Positions 1-10,900 are shown, counted from the first letter of the stretch. The stretch is DNA of 29,444 nucleotides from an uncultured Cytophagaceae bacterium (GCA_938008575.1 CALLKB010000171.1:1-29444), one strand, 5' to 3'. The notes: generated by a model not told the origin, from the letters alone. Numbers and translations: made by a program.

Positions 1-42
1 TGTGAAGCAGAAATGACTGCTAGTTTAGTTCGTAAATCGTAA
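1..42 (+). CDS. 3' end of FabZ-domain gene (probably fused lpxC/fabZ), partial
   Basis: The first 14 codons are an open frame ending in TAA, giving the tail CEAEMTASLVRKS. This resembles the C-terminus of 3-hydroxyacyl-ACP dehydratase FabZ, whose family usually ends in an AEL/AEM-x-A-x-(I/L)V-(K/R)K pattern. In Bacteroidota FabZ is normally the C-terminal half of a fused LpxC/FabZ protein encoded just before lpxA, and lpxA starts here 10 nt after the stop. The fusion itself lies outside the window, so only the tail and the context support the call. Confidence 0.6.
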   Translation, partial: CEAEMTASLVRKS

Positions 43-52
43 GATTTTATAT

Positions 53-823
53 ATGATTCATTCATTAACTCATATTGATCCTAATGCGAAAATTGGTGCT
101 AATGTTAGTATCGATGCATTCACTTCCATACACGCTGATGTTGAAATTGGTGAAGGTACATGGATCGGATCAAACGTGACTATCTATCCTGGTGCTCGCA
201 TCGGAAAAAATGTACGTATTTTTCCTGGTGCAGTCATTTCGGCCATCCCACAAGATTTAAAATTTGGGGGAGAAACGACTACAGCGGAGATAGGCGACAA
301 TTCGACTATTCGGGAATGTGTTACCATTAATCGTGGAACTACTGACAAAATGAAGACGGTTATTGGTAAAAATTGCCTAATCATGGCCTATGTTCATGTT
401 GCGCATGATTGCTTCATTGGTGATCATTGTATCCTGGCTAATGCAGTACAAATGGCAGGACACGTTACAGTAGGTGAATATGCGATCATTGGTGGATCAT
501 CTGCGATACATCAATTTGCCACGATCGGTCAACACTCTATGATATCAGGCGGATCCCTTGTCAGAAAAGATGTACCTCCTTTCACCAAAGCGGGTCGTGA
601 ACCATTAAGCTATGCAGGCATTAATTCCGTTGGATTAAGACGCCGTAATTATACCGATGAGCAAATCAATATCATTCAAGATGCTTATCGCTACATCTAT
701 TTAAAAGGCCTAAATACGAATGCAGCTTTAGCTGAAATTGAAGCGCAATTACCTAACACTTCGGAACGAAATGAGATTATTGATTTCGTTAAAAATTCGG
801 AGCGTGGTATTATGAAAGGCTAA
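53..823 (+). CDS. lpxA: UDP-N-acetylglucosamine O-acyltransferase (LpxA)
   Basis: Cytoplasmic enzyme for the first step of lipid A synthesis: transfer of a 3-hydroxyacyl chain from ACP to UDP-GlcNAc. The 256-residue length is normal for LpxA (about 260). Residues 1 to about 175 are hexapeptide repeats forming a left-handed beta-helix (IGANVSI, IGEGTWIG, IGKNVRIF and so on). The catalytic histidine is His118 in HVAHDC, matching E. coli His125. PQDLKF around residue 66 and VHQF-like AIHQF around 151-155 are further LpxA signatures. The C-terminal third (GINSVGLRRR and onward) is the helical acyltransferase domain. The start ATG is 10 nt after the upstream stop and an ABC ATPase follows after 5 nt, so the three are probably co-transcribed. 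Confidence 0.96.
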   Translation: MIHSLTHIDPNAKIGANVSIDAFTSIHADVEIGEGTWIGSNVTIYPGARIGKNVRIFPGAVISAIPQDLKFGGETTTAEIGDNSTIRECVTINRGTTDKMKTVIGKNCLIMAYVHVAHDCFIGDHCILANAVQMAGHVTVGEYAIIGGSSAIHQFATIGQHSMISGGSLVRKDVPPFTKAGREPLSYAGINSVGLRRRNYTDEQINIIQDAYRYIYLKGLNTNAALAEIEAQLPNTSERNEIIDFVKNSERGIMKG

Positions 824-828
824 TAGAG

Positions 829-1431
829 ATGGAAATTCAAGTTCAAAACCTTTCCAAAAAGTTTAGGCAAGAATTTGTCATCAAATCCTTCACTTATCAT
901 TTCGCAAAAGGGCAGTCCTATGCCATTACAGGCCCTAATGGCTCAGGTAAATCAACGCTATTGCAATTAATCGCTCAATTCACGCTTCCTAACCAAGGGA
1001 CTGTTGAAATGCTAGGAGTAGATGCAGAATACGTGTATAGTCAAATCACGTACGCAGCGCCCTATGTTGAACTTATTGAGGAATACACGCTAGAGGAACA
1101 TGTAAGGCTGCTCGTTAAAAACAACTACCTCCCTCCTGCTGTCACTATTGAAAAGCTGGAAGCATTTATTGAATTGCAGCCAAATCGATTGAAAGCCATT
1201 AAGAATTATTCTTCAGGAATGCGCCAAAAGATCAAAATAGGCTTTGCACTATTATCTGATCGCCCAGTTCTGTTATTGGATGAGCCAACGACAAATTTTG
1301 ATGAACAAGCAAAAAACTGGTTTTTTGACAGACTAAATCAGCAACGTCATAAATTGATCATTCTTGCTTCAAATGAGAAAAGAGAAATTGATTTTTGCAG
1401 CAACCGAATTTCAATACTTGATTTTAAATAA
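829..1431 (+). CDS. small ABC transporter ATP-binding protein (CcmA-like)
   Basis: A 200-residue stand-alone nucleotide-binding subunit. Walker A is GPNGSGKST (residues 35-43), the signature is YSSGM (127-131), and Walker B is LLLDEP with Glu152 as general base. Two usual elements are missing. The Q-loop region reads TYAAPYVEL without the Gln, and the H-loop position is Asn182 (LASNEKRE) instead of His. The short length and sequence resemble CcmA-type heme-exporter ATPases, which in some Bacteroidota sit beside lpxA and ccmB (from memory), but no ccmB is visible here. The gene starts 5 nt after lpxA and its last 8 nt overlap the end of convergent gldF. The transported substrate is unknown. 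Confidence 0.8.
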   Translation: MEIQVQNLSKKFRQEFVIKSFTYHFAKGQSYAITGPNGSGKSTLLQLIAQFTLPNQGTVEMLGVDAEYVYSQITYAAPYVELIEEYTLEEHVRLLVKNNYLPPAVTIEKLEAFIELQPNRLKAIKNYSSGMRQKIKIGFALLSDRPVLLLDEPTTNFDEQAKNWFFDRLNQQRHKLIILASNEKREIDFCSNRISILDFK

Positions 1432-2113
1432 GGTAAGAGATTCTGATTCGAATCAATCCCCAGCATAAGAGGATAAATCCCCCAAAGAAAAGCAAATCAC
1501 CAAGGCTCAATACGCCCATACTCATCCGAGTATAATGGGTAGATAAATCGATGTAATCTAGACCGATTTCTTTCGTCCCCTGCCAAAACACAAAATTCAA
1601 AAATACGCCCAAAATAAAGGCGACTGGCTGTTTTTTACTTAGACTAGAAGATAGCAATCCAATGGACACAAAGCACAAAATAAGTAAAAACAAGGCGAGG
1701 TAACCACCCCAAATCAAGGAGGCATCAAAATTGTAAGTAGGCAAGCCCAATAGCGCAATACTGAGAACAAAAATAACGCTGGGAAATAAGGTGCATAGAC
1801 TAATAAAGGCTAATGCCCCTATTTTGGCACCTAAAATTTGCTGAGTCGTTAAAGGCAATGAACAGATTAATTGAAACGTACCACGATCAATCTCCTCTGA
1901 AAAACTATTCATGGCTATTGCTGGTATAAAAAACAGAAAAAACCAGGGGCTTAAATCAAAGAAAACCTGCATTTCAGCAAATCCATAATCGAGGATGTTG
2001 CCATCCAACCACCACAAATAAATCCCCATCAAGACATAAAAAGCCGTCATAATGCCTAATCCCAAAAAGGAACTAAAGAAATGACTTAACTCTTTTCGGA
2101 TGATTGCTAGCAT
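1424..2113 (-). CDS. gldF: gliding-motility ABC transporter permease GldF
   Basis: A 229-residue membrane protein with an N-terminal cytoplasmic stub (MLAIIRKELSHFFSS) and about six hydrophobic segments. The stretch after the first helix is typical of GldF: an ILDYGFAEMQVFF-type loop, then PWFFLFFIPAIAMNSF, a cytosolic EEIDRGTFQLICSLPLT segment and an ILGAKIGA helix start. GldF is the permease of the GldA-GldF-GldG ABC complex first described in Flavobacterium gliding. The usual gldG partner is not downstream; the gene ends directly in the convergent ABC ATPase. It is the last gene of a tight operon, 2 nt after the DUF4199 gene. Family assignment is good; whether the cell glides cannot be told from this. 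Confidence 0.8.
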   Translation of the reverse strand: MLAIIRKELSHFFSSFLGLGIMTAFYVLMGIYLWWLDGNILDYGFAEMQVFFDLSPWFFLFFIPAIAMNSFSEEIDRGTFQLICSLPLTTQQILGAKIGALAFISLCTLFPSVIFVLSIALLGLPTYNFDASLIWGGYLALFLLILCFVSIGLLSSSLSKKQPVAFILGVFLNFVFWQGTKEIGLDYIDLSTHYTRMSMGVLSLGDLLFFGGFILLCWGLIRIRISYLI

Positions 2114-2115
2114 GC

Positions 2116-2655
2116 TTATTCGTCAAACATCGGTTTTTCACGCTTCATAATTCCTGAAACGATAAGACCTAAAACAAATAGAAAGAATGTGGTGGCTACA
2201 ACAACCATAACAAACTGAACACCTGGACCTAGCATCATATTCGTAATCTTTTCCGCATCTTGAATCTGACTCTCCGACATGCCTTGATCTTCAAGTCGCT
2301 GGCGCGCTAAATCCATCTGTTTTTGAATAACCGCATTATCAATAAAATTGATGTAAATGTAGTTAAATCCACCTGCAACAAGTCCCCAGATAGCACCCAA
2401 CAAAGTTGAACTTCCTAAGCCCTCTCCATAAGTTAAATATCCGCCTTGTTGCTCTCTGACCTCTTTTAACGCCAAAAACAAAACAGTGACATTAACTACA
2501 AAAGTTATCAAAAACGAGACCCAACCTAATGTTTCCGAAAAGTCCTCTGCCAAACCCGAATACTGCGTAACAACGGACACTAGAAAGCTAATCAAGCCCC
2601 CAATAATCCCCCATTTAATAAGAATCAAACTTTTAGATGATGTATTCGTTTCCAT
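2116..2655 (-). CDS. DUF4199 family membrane protein
   Basis: A 179-residue integral membrane protein with four predicted transmembrane helices, around residues 12-31, 42-63, 82-105 and 145-168. Between helices three and four lies a charged helical stretch (residues 108-140, rich in Q, E and K). This layout, with the GGYLTYGEGLGSS segment before helix three, is the DUF4199 pattern widespread in Bacteroidota. Function is unknown. It sits 2 nt after a related membrane protein gene and 2 nt before gldF, so all are probably translated from one message. Confidence 0.75.
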   Translation of the reverse strand: METNTSSKSLILIKWGIIGGLISFLVSVVTQYSGLAEDFSETLGWVSFLITFVVNVTVLFLALKEVREQQGGYLTYGEGLGSSTLLGAIWGLVAGGFNYIYINFIDNAVIQKQMDLARQRLEDQGMSESQIQDAEKITNMMLGPGVQFVMVVVATTFFLFVLGLIVSGIMKREKPMFDE

Positions 2656-2657
2656 AA

Positions 2658-3176
2658 TTATTGTTTATAATAAAGTGAAATTAACAAATTTGGCAAAAAC
2701 GCTAGAAACAACTTTTGACTAAACTCATCTCTTGCAATGCTAAATGCATTGATACCTTGAATTCCTTGCATCAGTTGGAAATAATACTCCTTCCCCTCCT
2801 GCTTAATAATCACATCCTTGTATTGCCCTAACTCATTCACACTGATGCGAATGTAATCTTGAAGCACCTCTAAACCTGACGCAGATTCGTAAAAATAATA
2901 CAAAGAAAATGCTCCAATCAGTGCCGTCAACAATACAAAAATATACTGATACAAGAATAATTTCAGAAAATGTACCGAAGCGCCCCGATTTGCTCCTACC
3001 CAGTTTTTTGCTAGATATACTTGAGCCAATAAAACGATAACAAAAGACGGCGCCTTTTTACCAGCCAATGGTATAATGCCATTAACAGTTAATGCGTAAC
3101 AATAAACGCCCATCAATAATACGCATACTAAACTCACACCGATCAATCGTGGCCATAAGCCTTTTAACTCACTCAT
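2658..3176 (-). CDS. divergent DUF4199-like membrane protein
   Basis: A 172-residue protein with hydrophobic segments near residues 9-31, 41-55, 70-95 and 150-168, and a polar helical region (about 100-140) before the last helix. Its architecture matches the neighbouring DUF4199 protein, and it is probably a diverged paralogue, though sequence identity is low by eye. Its ATG overlaps the stop of the upstream dihydroorotase-like gene (ATGA), which suggests translational coupling. The role is unknown. Confidence 0.55.
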   Translation of the reverse strand: MSELKGLWPRLIGVSLVCVLLMGVYCYALTVNGIIPLAGKKAPSFVIVLLAQVYLAKNWVGANRGASVHFLKLFLYQYIFVLLTALIGAFSLYYFYESASGLEVLQDYIRISVNELGQYKDVIIKQEGKEYYFQLMQGIQGINAFSIARDEFSQKLFLAFLPNLLISLYYKQ

Positions 3177-4462
3177 CGTTGATATAAAATTTGATCTCCC
3201 TTGATTACATGGCTAATCTGCGTTGAAAAAGTCACTCCGATGAAGCACGAATTTTTCGATCGCCCCAAAATATCACTTTCTTGGTAAACATGATGTATTC
3301 CCCGCTCAAATACCACCACTTTGATAGGAGAACCCACCTCAATTACAGGCAATTGAATTCCTAATAAAGCTGCTGGCTTACTGGTAACATAATCCAAGCA
3401 ATTAGTCAATCCACGCTTTTCTGCTACATCCACAAAAGCGGCTAACAATGTTTCAAGACCAATCGTCCCAAAATCCGCATGATCAAATTCCAAGGCTTTT
3501 GATTCAAATTCCACCGGATGGTGATCCGAAACAACTGCATCAATGGAACCTACAGCTAAGCCCTTCCACAAAGCTTCCAAATCCGAGGTCGCTCGGAAAG
3601 GTGGAAACACTTTCTTATTTGTATCAAAATCAGCAATGGCATCTTCTGTAAAAACCAGTTGGTGCACAGCCACATCAGCTGTCACAGGCAATCCTTCCGC
3701 CTTGGCGGCTTGAATCAAATCAATACTCGCAGCGGTCGAGATACAAGAAAAATGCAGTCGGAAATCAGCATGTGCTAATCCAAAGGCATTCGCACGTACA
3801 TAGCGCAACAAATCCAAATCCCGCTGGATACTCATGCTTTCACTCAAGACTGGTATTCCTTTTAAGCCTAATAAGGTACTTTGTAATCCTTCATGGATTT
3901 GACCATAAAGCGATAATGCCTCCGTGTCCGGCCGACTAACAATCGTTACTGGCAAGGTTTGCAGGTATTGAAGACTTTTGGACATCAAATCCACAGGCTG
4001 CAAAGAACCCGCTCCATGGCCAAACCATGACGCACCCGCACGATGTAAATCAAATAAATCGGTAAAATTCTCTCCTTTATTATCTAGGCTCAAAGGAGCC
4101 ATGGGATAAAAAGAAATGGCATCTGATTTTTGGCTAATAAACCGAATCGCATCAGCTTGTTGGGGCACCGGTGAACCCGTAGGCAACAACAACATATCCA
4201 ACACGCCTCCTTTCAGGGCCGATTTTCCTAAACTATCCCAATCCTCCCGATGTTCACCACCAGGTAAGGTGTTGTGTACACGTAGGTCGACAACAGAAGG
4301 ACTCAAATGCAATTGATTACCTTCAATGACAACATCGGCCTTTTCTTCAATGGATGAAGCGATTTGAATCCATTGGCCATTTTCCGCCAATAAATCCATC
4401 GTCTTCCCAGCAAAGCTTGAGCGAGAGTCTGATACTAAAACTGATTTAAATAAAATCCGCAT
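3173..4462 (-). CDS. dihydroorotase-like amidohydrolase, metal site degenerate
   Basis: A 429-residue member of the amidohydrolase superfamily with overall class I dihydroorotase (PyrC) layout, a family that cyclises carbamoyl-aspartate in pyrimidine synthesis. The PG-EH-ED stretch after the first strand (residues 67-74) and the FGTIGLET block are recognisable. The metal site is not intact. The DxHxH motif reads DLRVH (59-63), so the first His is Arg. The HVCHVST-type motif reads LHFSCIST (236-243), with Cys240 at the ligand His. The VHxED segment reads VSRPD, and no bridging Lys/Asp is obvious near residue 146. The catalytic-type SDHHP (312-316) remains. It resembles the inactive PyrC' subunits that scaffold aspartate transcarbamoylase, and similar degenerate proteins are common in Bacteroidota (from memory). 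It heads a four-gene operon. Confidence 0.8.
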   Translation of the reverse strand: MRILFKSVLVSDSRSSFAGKTMDLLAENGQWIQIASSIEEKADVVIEGNQLHLSPSVVDLRVHNTLPGGEHREDWDSLGKSALKGGVLDMLLLPTGSPVPQQADAIRFISQKSDAISFYPMAPLSLDNKGENFTDLFDLHRAGASWFGHGAGSLQPVDLMSKSLQYLQTLPVTIVSRPDTEALSLYGQIHEGLQSTLLGLKGIPVLSESMSIQRDLDLLRYVRANAFGLAHADFRLHFSCISTAASIDLIQAAKAEGLPVTADVAVHQLVFTEDAIADFDTNKKVFPPFRATSDLEALWKGLAVGSIDAVVSDHHPVEFESKALEFDHADFGTIGLETLLAAFVDVAEKRGLTNCLDYVTSKPAALLGIQLPVIEVGSPIKVVVFERGIHHVYQESDILGRSKNSCFIGVTFSTQISHVIKGDQILYQR

Positions 4463-4475
4463 GTTTGTATAAGCT

Positions 4476-4505
4476 AAAAAAAAACCCTGAAATCAGGGTT
4501 TTAAA
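4476..4505 (-). terminator. intrinsic terminator of gcvH
   Basis: Perfect hairpin on the minus strand just after the gcvH stop: AAAACCCTGA, short TT loop, TCAGGGTTTT, followed by a run of T (the A tract at 4476-4484 on the plus strand). It lies between gcvH and the downstream dihydroorotase-like gene, so that operon is either read through or has its own weak promoter. Confidence 0.85.
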
Positions 4506-4507
4506 AA

Positions 4508-4888
4508 TCAATGTCCAACAAATGCTTGATAGGTCGCTACATCCATCAATTGATCAATGTCGCCCAAATCACTTGGTTTCATTTTCACAACCCAACCTTC
4601 TCCAAATGGATCCGAGTTAACTAATTCTGGGCTGTTATTTAAATTCGTATTAAATTCAACAATTTCTCCTGCAACAGGTAAGAACAAATCCGAAACCGTT
4701 TTCACAGCCTCTACCGTTCCAAACACTGCATCTTGTGCGATGGTCTTCCCTACAGTTTCCACCTCAACAAAGATAATATCACCTAATTCACTTTGTGCGA
4801 AATCCGTAATACCTACAATCGCCACATCACCCTCAATCTTAATCCACTCGTGTTCTTTCGTATACTTTAAATCTGCTGGGAAATTCAT
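4508..4888 (-). CDS. gcvH: glycine cleavage system H protein
   Basis: The lipoyl carrier of the glycine cleavage complex, shuttling the aminomethyl group between the P, T and L proteins. The 126-residue product starts [15 protein letters not shown], the normal N-terminus of the family. Lys63 in [10 protein letters not shown] is the lipoylated lysine, and the barrel-sandwich fold is otherwise complete. An in-frame ATG eight codons upstream (4912) was rejected because it adds residues unlike the family and falls in the predicted promoter. It lies 66 bp after sprA with its own promoter and terminator. The ruvA-sprA-gcvH order recurs in Bacteroidota, as far as I recall. Confidence 0.95.
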   Translation of the reverse strand: MNFPADLKYTKEHEWIKIEGDVAIVGITDFAQSELGDIIFVEVETVGKTIAQDAVFGTVEAVKTVSDLFLPVAGEIVEFNTNLNNSPELVNSDPFGEGWVVKMKPSDLGDIDQLMDVATYQAFVGH

Positions 4889-4909
4889 ATGTTCGTATTT
4901 TTTTGCTTG

Positions 4910-4941
4910 CAAAGGTCATTAAATTCAGGCTTGATTGCAAA
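4910..4941 (-). promoter_or_regulatory. gcvH promoter, Bacteroidota type
   Basis: On the minus strand a -33 TTTG (4941-4938) is followed after exactly 20 nt by GACCTTTG (4917-4910), one mismatch from the TAnnTTTG -7 consensus. The predicted transcript start is near 4904, giving a leader of about 16 nt before the chosen ATG at 4888. This supports both independent transcription of gcvH and the shorter start. Confidence 0.6.
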
Positions 4942-4954
4942 AATTTTACCGGAA

Positions 4955-7900
4955 TTATTCTAAACTATATCGGATTTGAAATCCTCCTGCCACCGTCGAA
5001 CGGTAGAAAGAATTGGAAACCAAAGGGTTATTCATCATTTTATCAAAATATGCGGTAACTGATAATTTATCACTCACCGAATAACTAATCTGTGGCCTAA
5101 ATTGGAAATTCACAAAGCCCTGCGTCACAACCGTCTCAGCATCTAATTTACGCTGTAAAGTTCGCGTATCTCGAATGGTTAAATTCATGTTGAAGCGCAA
5201 GTCGTTTGGTAAACGTACCGACCGACCATTGATCTTGAATGGAATCAACATATTGGCTTTTGTAAACCCAACCGCAAAGGTTAAATCTTTATTCGCCACT
5301 TCAGCAACCTGTGAATTAGCTAAATTCAAACCAACAGAACGATCCTGATTGTATTCGAATCGTAATGAAACCCGACTCTTCGTAATCGCATTTACACCGA
5401 TCAACGGAGAAAAACGCTCGGTAAAAGATATCGTGCTCATCACATATACAGGTATCAACGTATGCGTTTCCGGATCAAAACGTGATGACAATGGATACAA
5501 AAGACTATTCAAGGTAAGATTTTGGAAGTCATTCGCTAGCTGCCCATATTCCAAAGATGACACAAAATTTCCCACACTATACGTACTCGAATACATGTGC
5601 GTAATGGTGAACGAACTGAATTTCTTCGTAATACCCGGGAATAAATTCAAACCATTATAATCCACTTTCCAGTTGGGCAACGGAATATCATAGAAAGGCG
5701 AATACTTCACATCATTGGCAGAAACACCTGAATAAGCCGCAAAGAACGATGGAATCAATACATCTTGCGAATTCTTATTATACATTCCTTCCGCAACCTT
5801 TGTCCGATTTAATCTAGCCATCAAGACCTCACGATTCGACCGAAACTCCTCAAATACGACCGCAGGATCCTTGAATGCAGTCATAAAGGACAAAAACGAC
5901 ATCGAATAATTCCCCGAACGCAATGGACTCTGACTCTTAAATGGCCCTCCTAATTCTGTTGGACGGAAAAACTCTTGATAATTATCGCCTTTATTGTAAT
6001 TACCTTCTACCTGAATACGTAAATCTTTCGTAGGCTCCAACTGCGTTGAATAACTAAATTTTTGTTGGCGCAATTGCGTAAATGGAACGTTTTGAACAAT
6101 ACTCTTAGACAACCAACCATTCTCCGCGGCAGTAAAACGTATCTGATCACTCTGTCCCCCACTCACAAAATCCAATCCAGGAGCCCCCCAATTTCCATTC
6201 ATACCCAATCGACCTGGCGAAGGATTAAATCCTGGCAAAGTTGTTGATTCATTCATGGAATAATTCACTTGAATACCACGAAGCGTGAGTAACAATCGAG
6301 CGACCGACTTCAACGCATTCTTTGGCGCAATAATAATATCCTCTTCATCCCCAGGATTTCGGGCAACATCTTTTGTCGTTGGATTACTTGAATTCACCCA
6401 ACGCAAGGCACGAATACGGTTATATAAGGAGACAAAATCGACTTTCCCATTGATTGAACGTTCCCGCGTATTCTTAATAATGTTACCAAAAGGAATATCC
6501 AAGGAATCCTTGATATTAAACGAATTAGCAAAATAATTATACCCAACGCGATGCGTATAATCCGCATTCATCCAATCCGTTAAAGGCAATTTCTGTAATG
6601 GCAATCGCCAAACCAATCCGGCTTGTTGGTCGAACTCCTTCGCCCTACCCAAAGCTCGAATATTAAACATGACAGAATCACGTTTGGCTTGTGTATCCAA
6701 ATCTCCAAATGGCTCATCAATAATCGAGTTCACATTCGCTGAATAATTGACAATCATACTCTTCGTCAAATTCCAATTCAACGCATACTGCCTATTAAAG
6801 AACCAATATTTCTCAAATTGTGGAGCTACCCCTTCCGTCGTCAATTGCTGATTCCGCAATTGTGTCTTCACAAAACTCCGATCCATCTCCGCACGAACCG
6901 TAATCGAAGAAGGTATAATATTCACATTCAAATCACGCAAAAGCGCTAGCCACTGAGTTGTGGAAGACATTTTCGCAAATGGCTCCCAGAAACTCGCAGA
7001 AGAGGTATAGCTATACAAAATACTTCCTCGCTGACTTAATTGTCGGTATGTCTCTGTCAACGTATTCGTCCGAATCATCTCCGAATACGCATAACTAAAC
7101 GTAAAATTAGATAAATCCCACACATAGGCATGCTTCGCCAAGGAAGAACGAATCTTACGGACATTGGTAAAATTAAAGCCTTGTCGCTCCGTATTGTCTT
7201 CCACTAATTTCAAATAATCCGCACGCTTAGCTTGCGTTGAAAACTTGTTTATCGCATCCGCTAAGAAAATATCGGGATCCAGTGGATCAAATTGCGGTGC
7301 CACATTCCTACGATCATACGACACATAAAACGGAATCTTAAAGCCCCATTTCTGAGGTAAGAATTTATCTAAATTCAAGTTGGCCGTAATGCCATATTCC
7401 TTCGTATTATCCCGTGAACGATCGGAAATCTTGGATTGCACACCACCAAATCCATAATTCCGGAAACTGCCGTTCATGGTAATTTGACCTAAATCGGCCA
7501 ACTTAATTCCCATTTTACCTAAGGCCGCTGCTCCTGAAGTTTGATCAAAACCTGACGCTCTTAACTCATTCACCCAAACACAGAAAGACTTATTTTGACC
7601 GTCTTTCGCCGTATTCCGAACACCAATCATCAAAACCATCGAAGCACTTTGATCCGGTCGGCCCATCACTGTCACCCGATACGTTTTACCGGTTGAAGAA
7701 ACCATCGTCAACGTAAATCGTTCATTCAATGACTTCCCTTGTCGATCACGTTCAATTTTCGCCTGCTTCAATAACTCAAATTCAACATCGAATTCATTGT
7801 CTTGGGGCCAAATCTCAATATCTAAACTTTGACCTTTTTGCGTTTGACGTAAACCCGTTTGTTCAACTTCGTAATAATTATCCGTTAAATCTGTTCCGAT

Positions 7901-10900
7901 TCGCATGAAAGCTGAAACCTGGCCATCCACTTGGTCTGGACTTTGCATCGAAACAAACATGCGAAGACGCTTATAGTTGATAAAGTCAAATGCCGAGTTC
8001 TTAAATACCCCACGCGCATCGCCCGGACGTAAATTATCCACACATAAGCTCATGGATTGCTCATTCAAACGTGCGTTATTGATCGTCGTTACATCCTGAT
8101 CACGCACAAATCCTGGAGGAACCACATACGGAATCGTATTGGCTCCTTTGCTTGCAGGTCCATTTTCCTCAATATTGACAGATGAAATACGGAACTTCGC
8201 ATCGTAGGTTTCCGGAATTTCTTGTCCATTTCGTTGATCTAAATTTCCAATAAACTTCCGATAAGAATAACCCGATAATTGCAATTGTGCAAAACGCAAG
8301 ACAACCGGATCTTGGAATTGGCTCAACAACATGCGGAAGAATCGAATGGATTTAAAACTCGAAATTTCACCCGCGGGAGTCGTATAATTACGTTTATCTT
8401 TAATCGGAATTCGGAATAAATACCAATCCACTCCCCCGTCATTAACCTTATCAACCACAAATCCTTGGCCTACCGCTAAACCTCCTGGTTTCAAATCAAC
8501 CTCATATTGATAATAGGCTTCCACCTCATTCACCGTATTATCATTATTCAAATCTTCACGATCAGGCATCATGGAATTGGCCTCTGTGACGTTAGAATTA
8601 CTTGGATTATCGGTCGTAGGCGAATTATTTTCAATTCCCATGTAATTCTTATACCGCTCAATCATGCTACCTGTCGTGCTATATGAATTACTCAAATAAT
8701 GAACAAAATCATCTCCAGCAGGATCCGCTTGAATAGCCGAAATCGCCTTCGCATCCGTAACGCGAGTCTTAGTTAGATTCAAATATTCCGCAAAATAAGT
8801 TGCTTCCGAAATCGAACTGTTTTCACTTACCTGATTGGGCAAACCATCCAAACCAATATCTTGTTGGCCTCTCCCACCTTGATTATCAAACGCATTAATC
8901 ACAAATTGACGTTTCGGTGCTAATCCCCAATTCGTCTTCTCCACGTTTTGTGATCCTCCAGATACAATCTTTTCACCAGCTGGTATCCCATTCTCAAAGT
9001 TGGAGAATCCATCCGGAATAAAATCTTCCGAAATATCTCCTAAATGAAAGATCAATTTACCTCCAGTCGTATTGTTCTTGTTAAATACCCCATCCCGAAT
9101 TTTACCTGATTCGCCCGAAACAAACGGATCCATCAACCAAAACTCAATTTGCTCCACATTCGAATTATCAAAATCCGTATCGGATGTAATCGCTCGGGTA
9201 ATCGCACCAAAATTATTCTTCGGATTCGGTAATAAACCTTGTGCCGTCAGATTCGGATTAAAGTTGTAAATACCTCGTTCTGATGGAAAATAAGCCACAT
9301 CAAGAACGCCCAAAGGTAAATTGGTTATGTTATTAGCAAAATCCTTATTGGGAAATAAACCCTTTGGAGTCACCACTCGCTCATAGGCATAAGTATTTAC
9401 TGTTGCCGGATCTATGCCAGGAACATCCAAGGAGAATCCTCCCGTACCATATAAACTGGCATCCACATTGTAGGCAGAAATTTTCGCCCGACGGAAATTT
9501 GAACTCAAGTCACGTGGATTCGAAACAACAAAATCTTTCGGTGTAGAGGCTGGACGCCAAAGCGTAGGTTGTGAACTTAAATTAAAGACCACTCGCGCCG
9601 ACTCGAAATCATCGATAAATGCATTTCCTTGTACACGATCATTGACATTCGGAATTAATTTGGCAAACTCCCCTTGAAAATCAATCACAGAAGTTTCCTT
9701 TGTCGAGATAATTGGCAATGCATCAATCATCCGTGTCAAAGCATTTGATTTCTTCAAAATACTGGCATCAAAACCAATCAAGGTATTATTGACCGGTTCA
9801 TTCCCGATTGAAACACGTCGTAAAAAGGCAGGCGGTGTCTCACTCATACTCTGAACTGTCGCCCCCAAATGCACATCTTGACCTAGATTATAATCTAAGC
9901 GCGTCCCTAATAAGGTACGAACTTGGTTGGTAAATAAATCTGGTTTTTCGTAGCAAACTTTAAGTTCTCTTCCCGACTGAAATACCCCCTCATTCAAAAT
10001 CTTAACTTTTCCTGATTGCCCTTCAACAATATAGTCGGAACCTGCGACCAACGATTGTCCACCCGCAGAAACAGTCACTGACTTAGGTTCTACACCAAAA
10101 GGCAAAGAAATATCTCCACCAACACCCGCTTGAAAATTGCCTTTGATAAAAAACTTGTTTTTAGATGCTTGTTGGAGTGCATCCGTCTGTGTCAAACGAT
10201 ACAATTTATCAAACACATATTTATCGACTAAATTGGACTCCGAAGCAGTAAATTGTTTCTTTAAACTCGCCCCGAAAGGCTCCAAGACCGGAAAAATAAT
10301 CTTACCATTTTTTGAATCAATGGTCACATCCTCGATGTAGTCAAAATTTCCATCGGGTTGAGGATCCCCAGCAAAATTCAACTTATCTAATCCTAAAACC
10401 TTAACCAAAGGCACATCTTTAAGCTTTTCACCTTCAATTAAATTGGAATTATCTATCCCTGTCGCATCATCCTTGTAAATCAAACGCAATTGAAAATTCT
10501 GCTTATTCAATCCATTCGAATTCAAGGAATAGATATTCTTCATCATCAAATCCCACATCGGATGTTGCAGGTGATTTCGAATCGTGGATGACTTAAGCAT
10601 CTTTAAAATCAACACCTCATTGTCTTGTCGGGCCTGGTAATCTTCCGTCAACTCGCCTACCTTATATTTCCGACCATTAAACGTGTATTCATAGGCAACA
10701 GCTAACACCTCATCATTACGAAGTGGAGCGACTAAGGATATATAGCCCAGCTGGGAATTGAATTTAAATTCACGTTCATTCAGGCGTTTGGCACCTTTCA
10801 ACATATCAAAGTCAGTACCCCGCTGTAAGTTGTAAGCAGATTCTAATTGGTATGAAGCCTGATCCGACTTACGAATTTGTGCATCAGCCGTCAATTTCAC

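Noticed and set aside
3173..4462. Calling the dihydroorotase-like gene a pseudogene
   Set aside because: The frame is full length, has normal codon use and is translationally coupled; only the ligands differ, which fits a functional non-catalytic homologue.
4463..4954. Glycine riboswitch near gcvH
   Set aside because: The gcvH leader is only about 16 nt from the predicted start, and no aptamer-like structure was visible.
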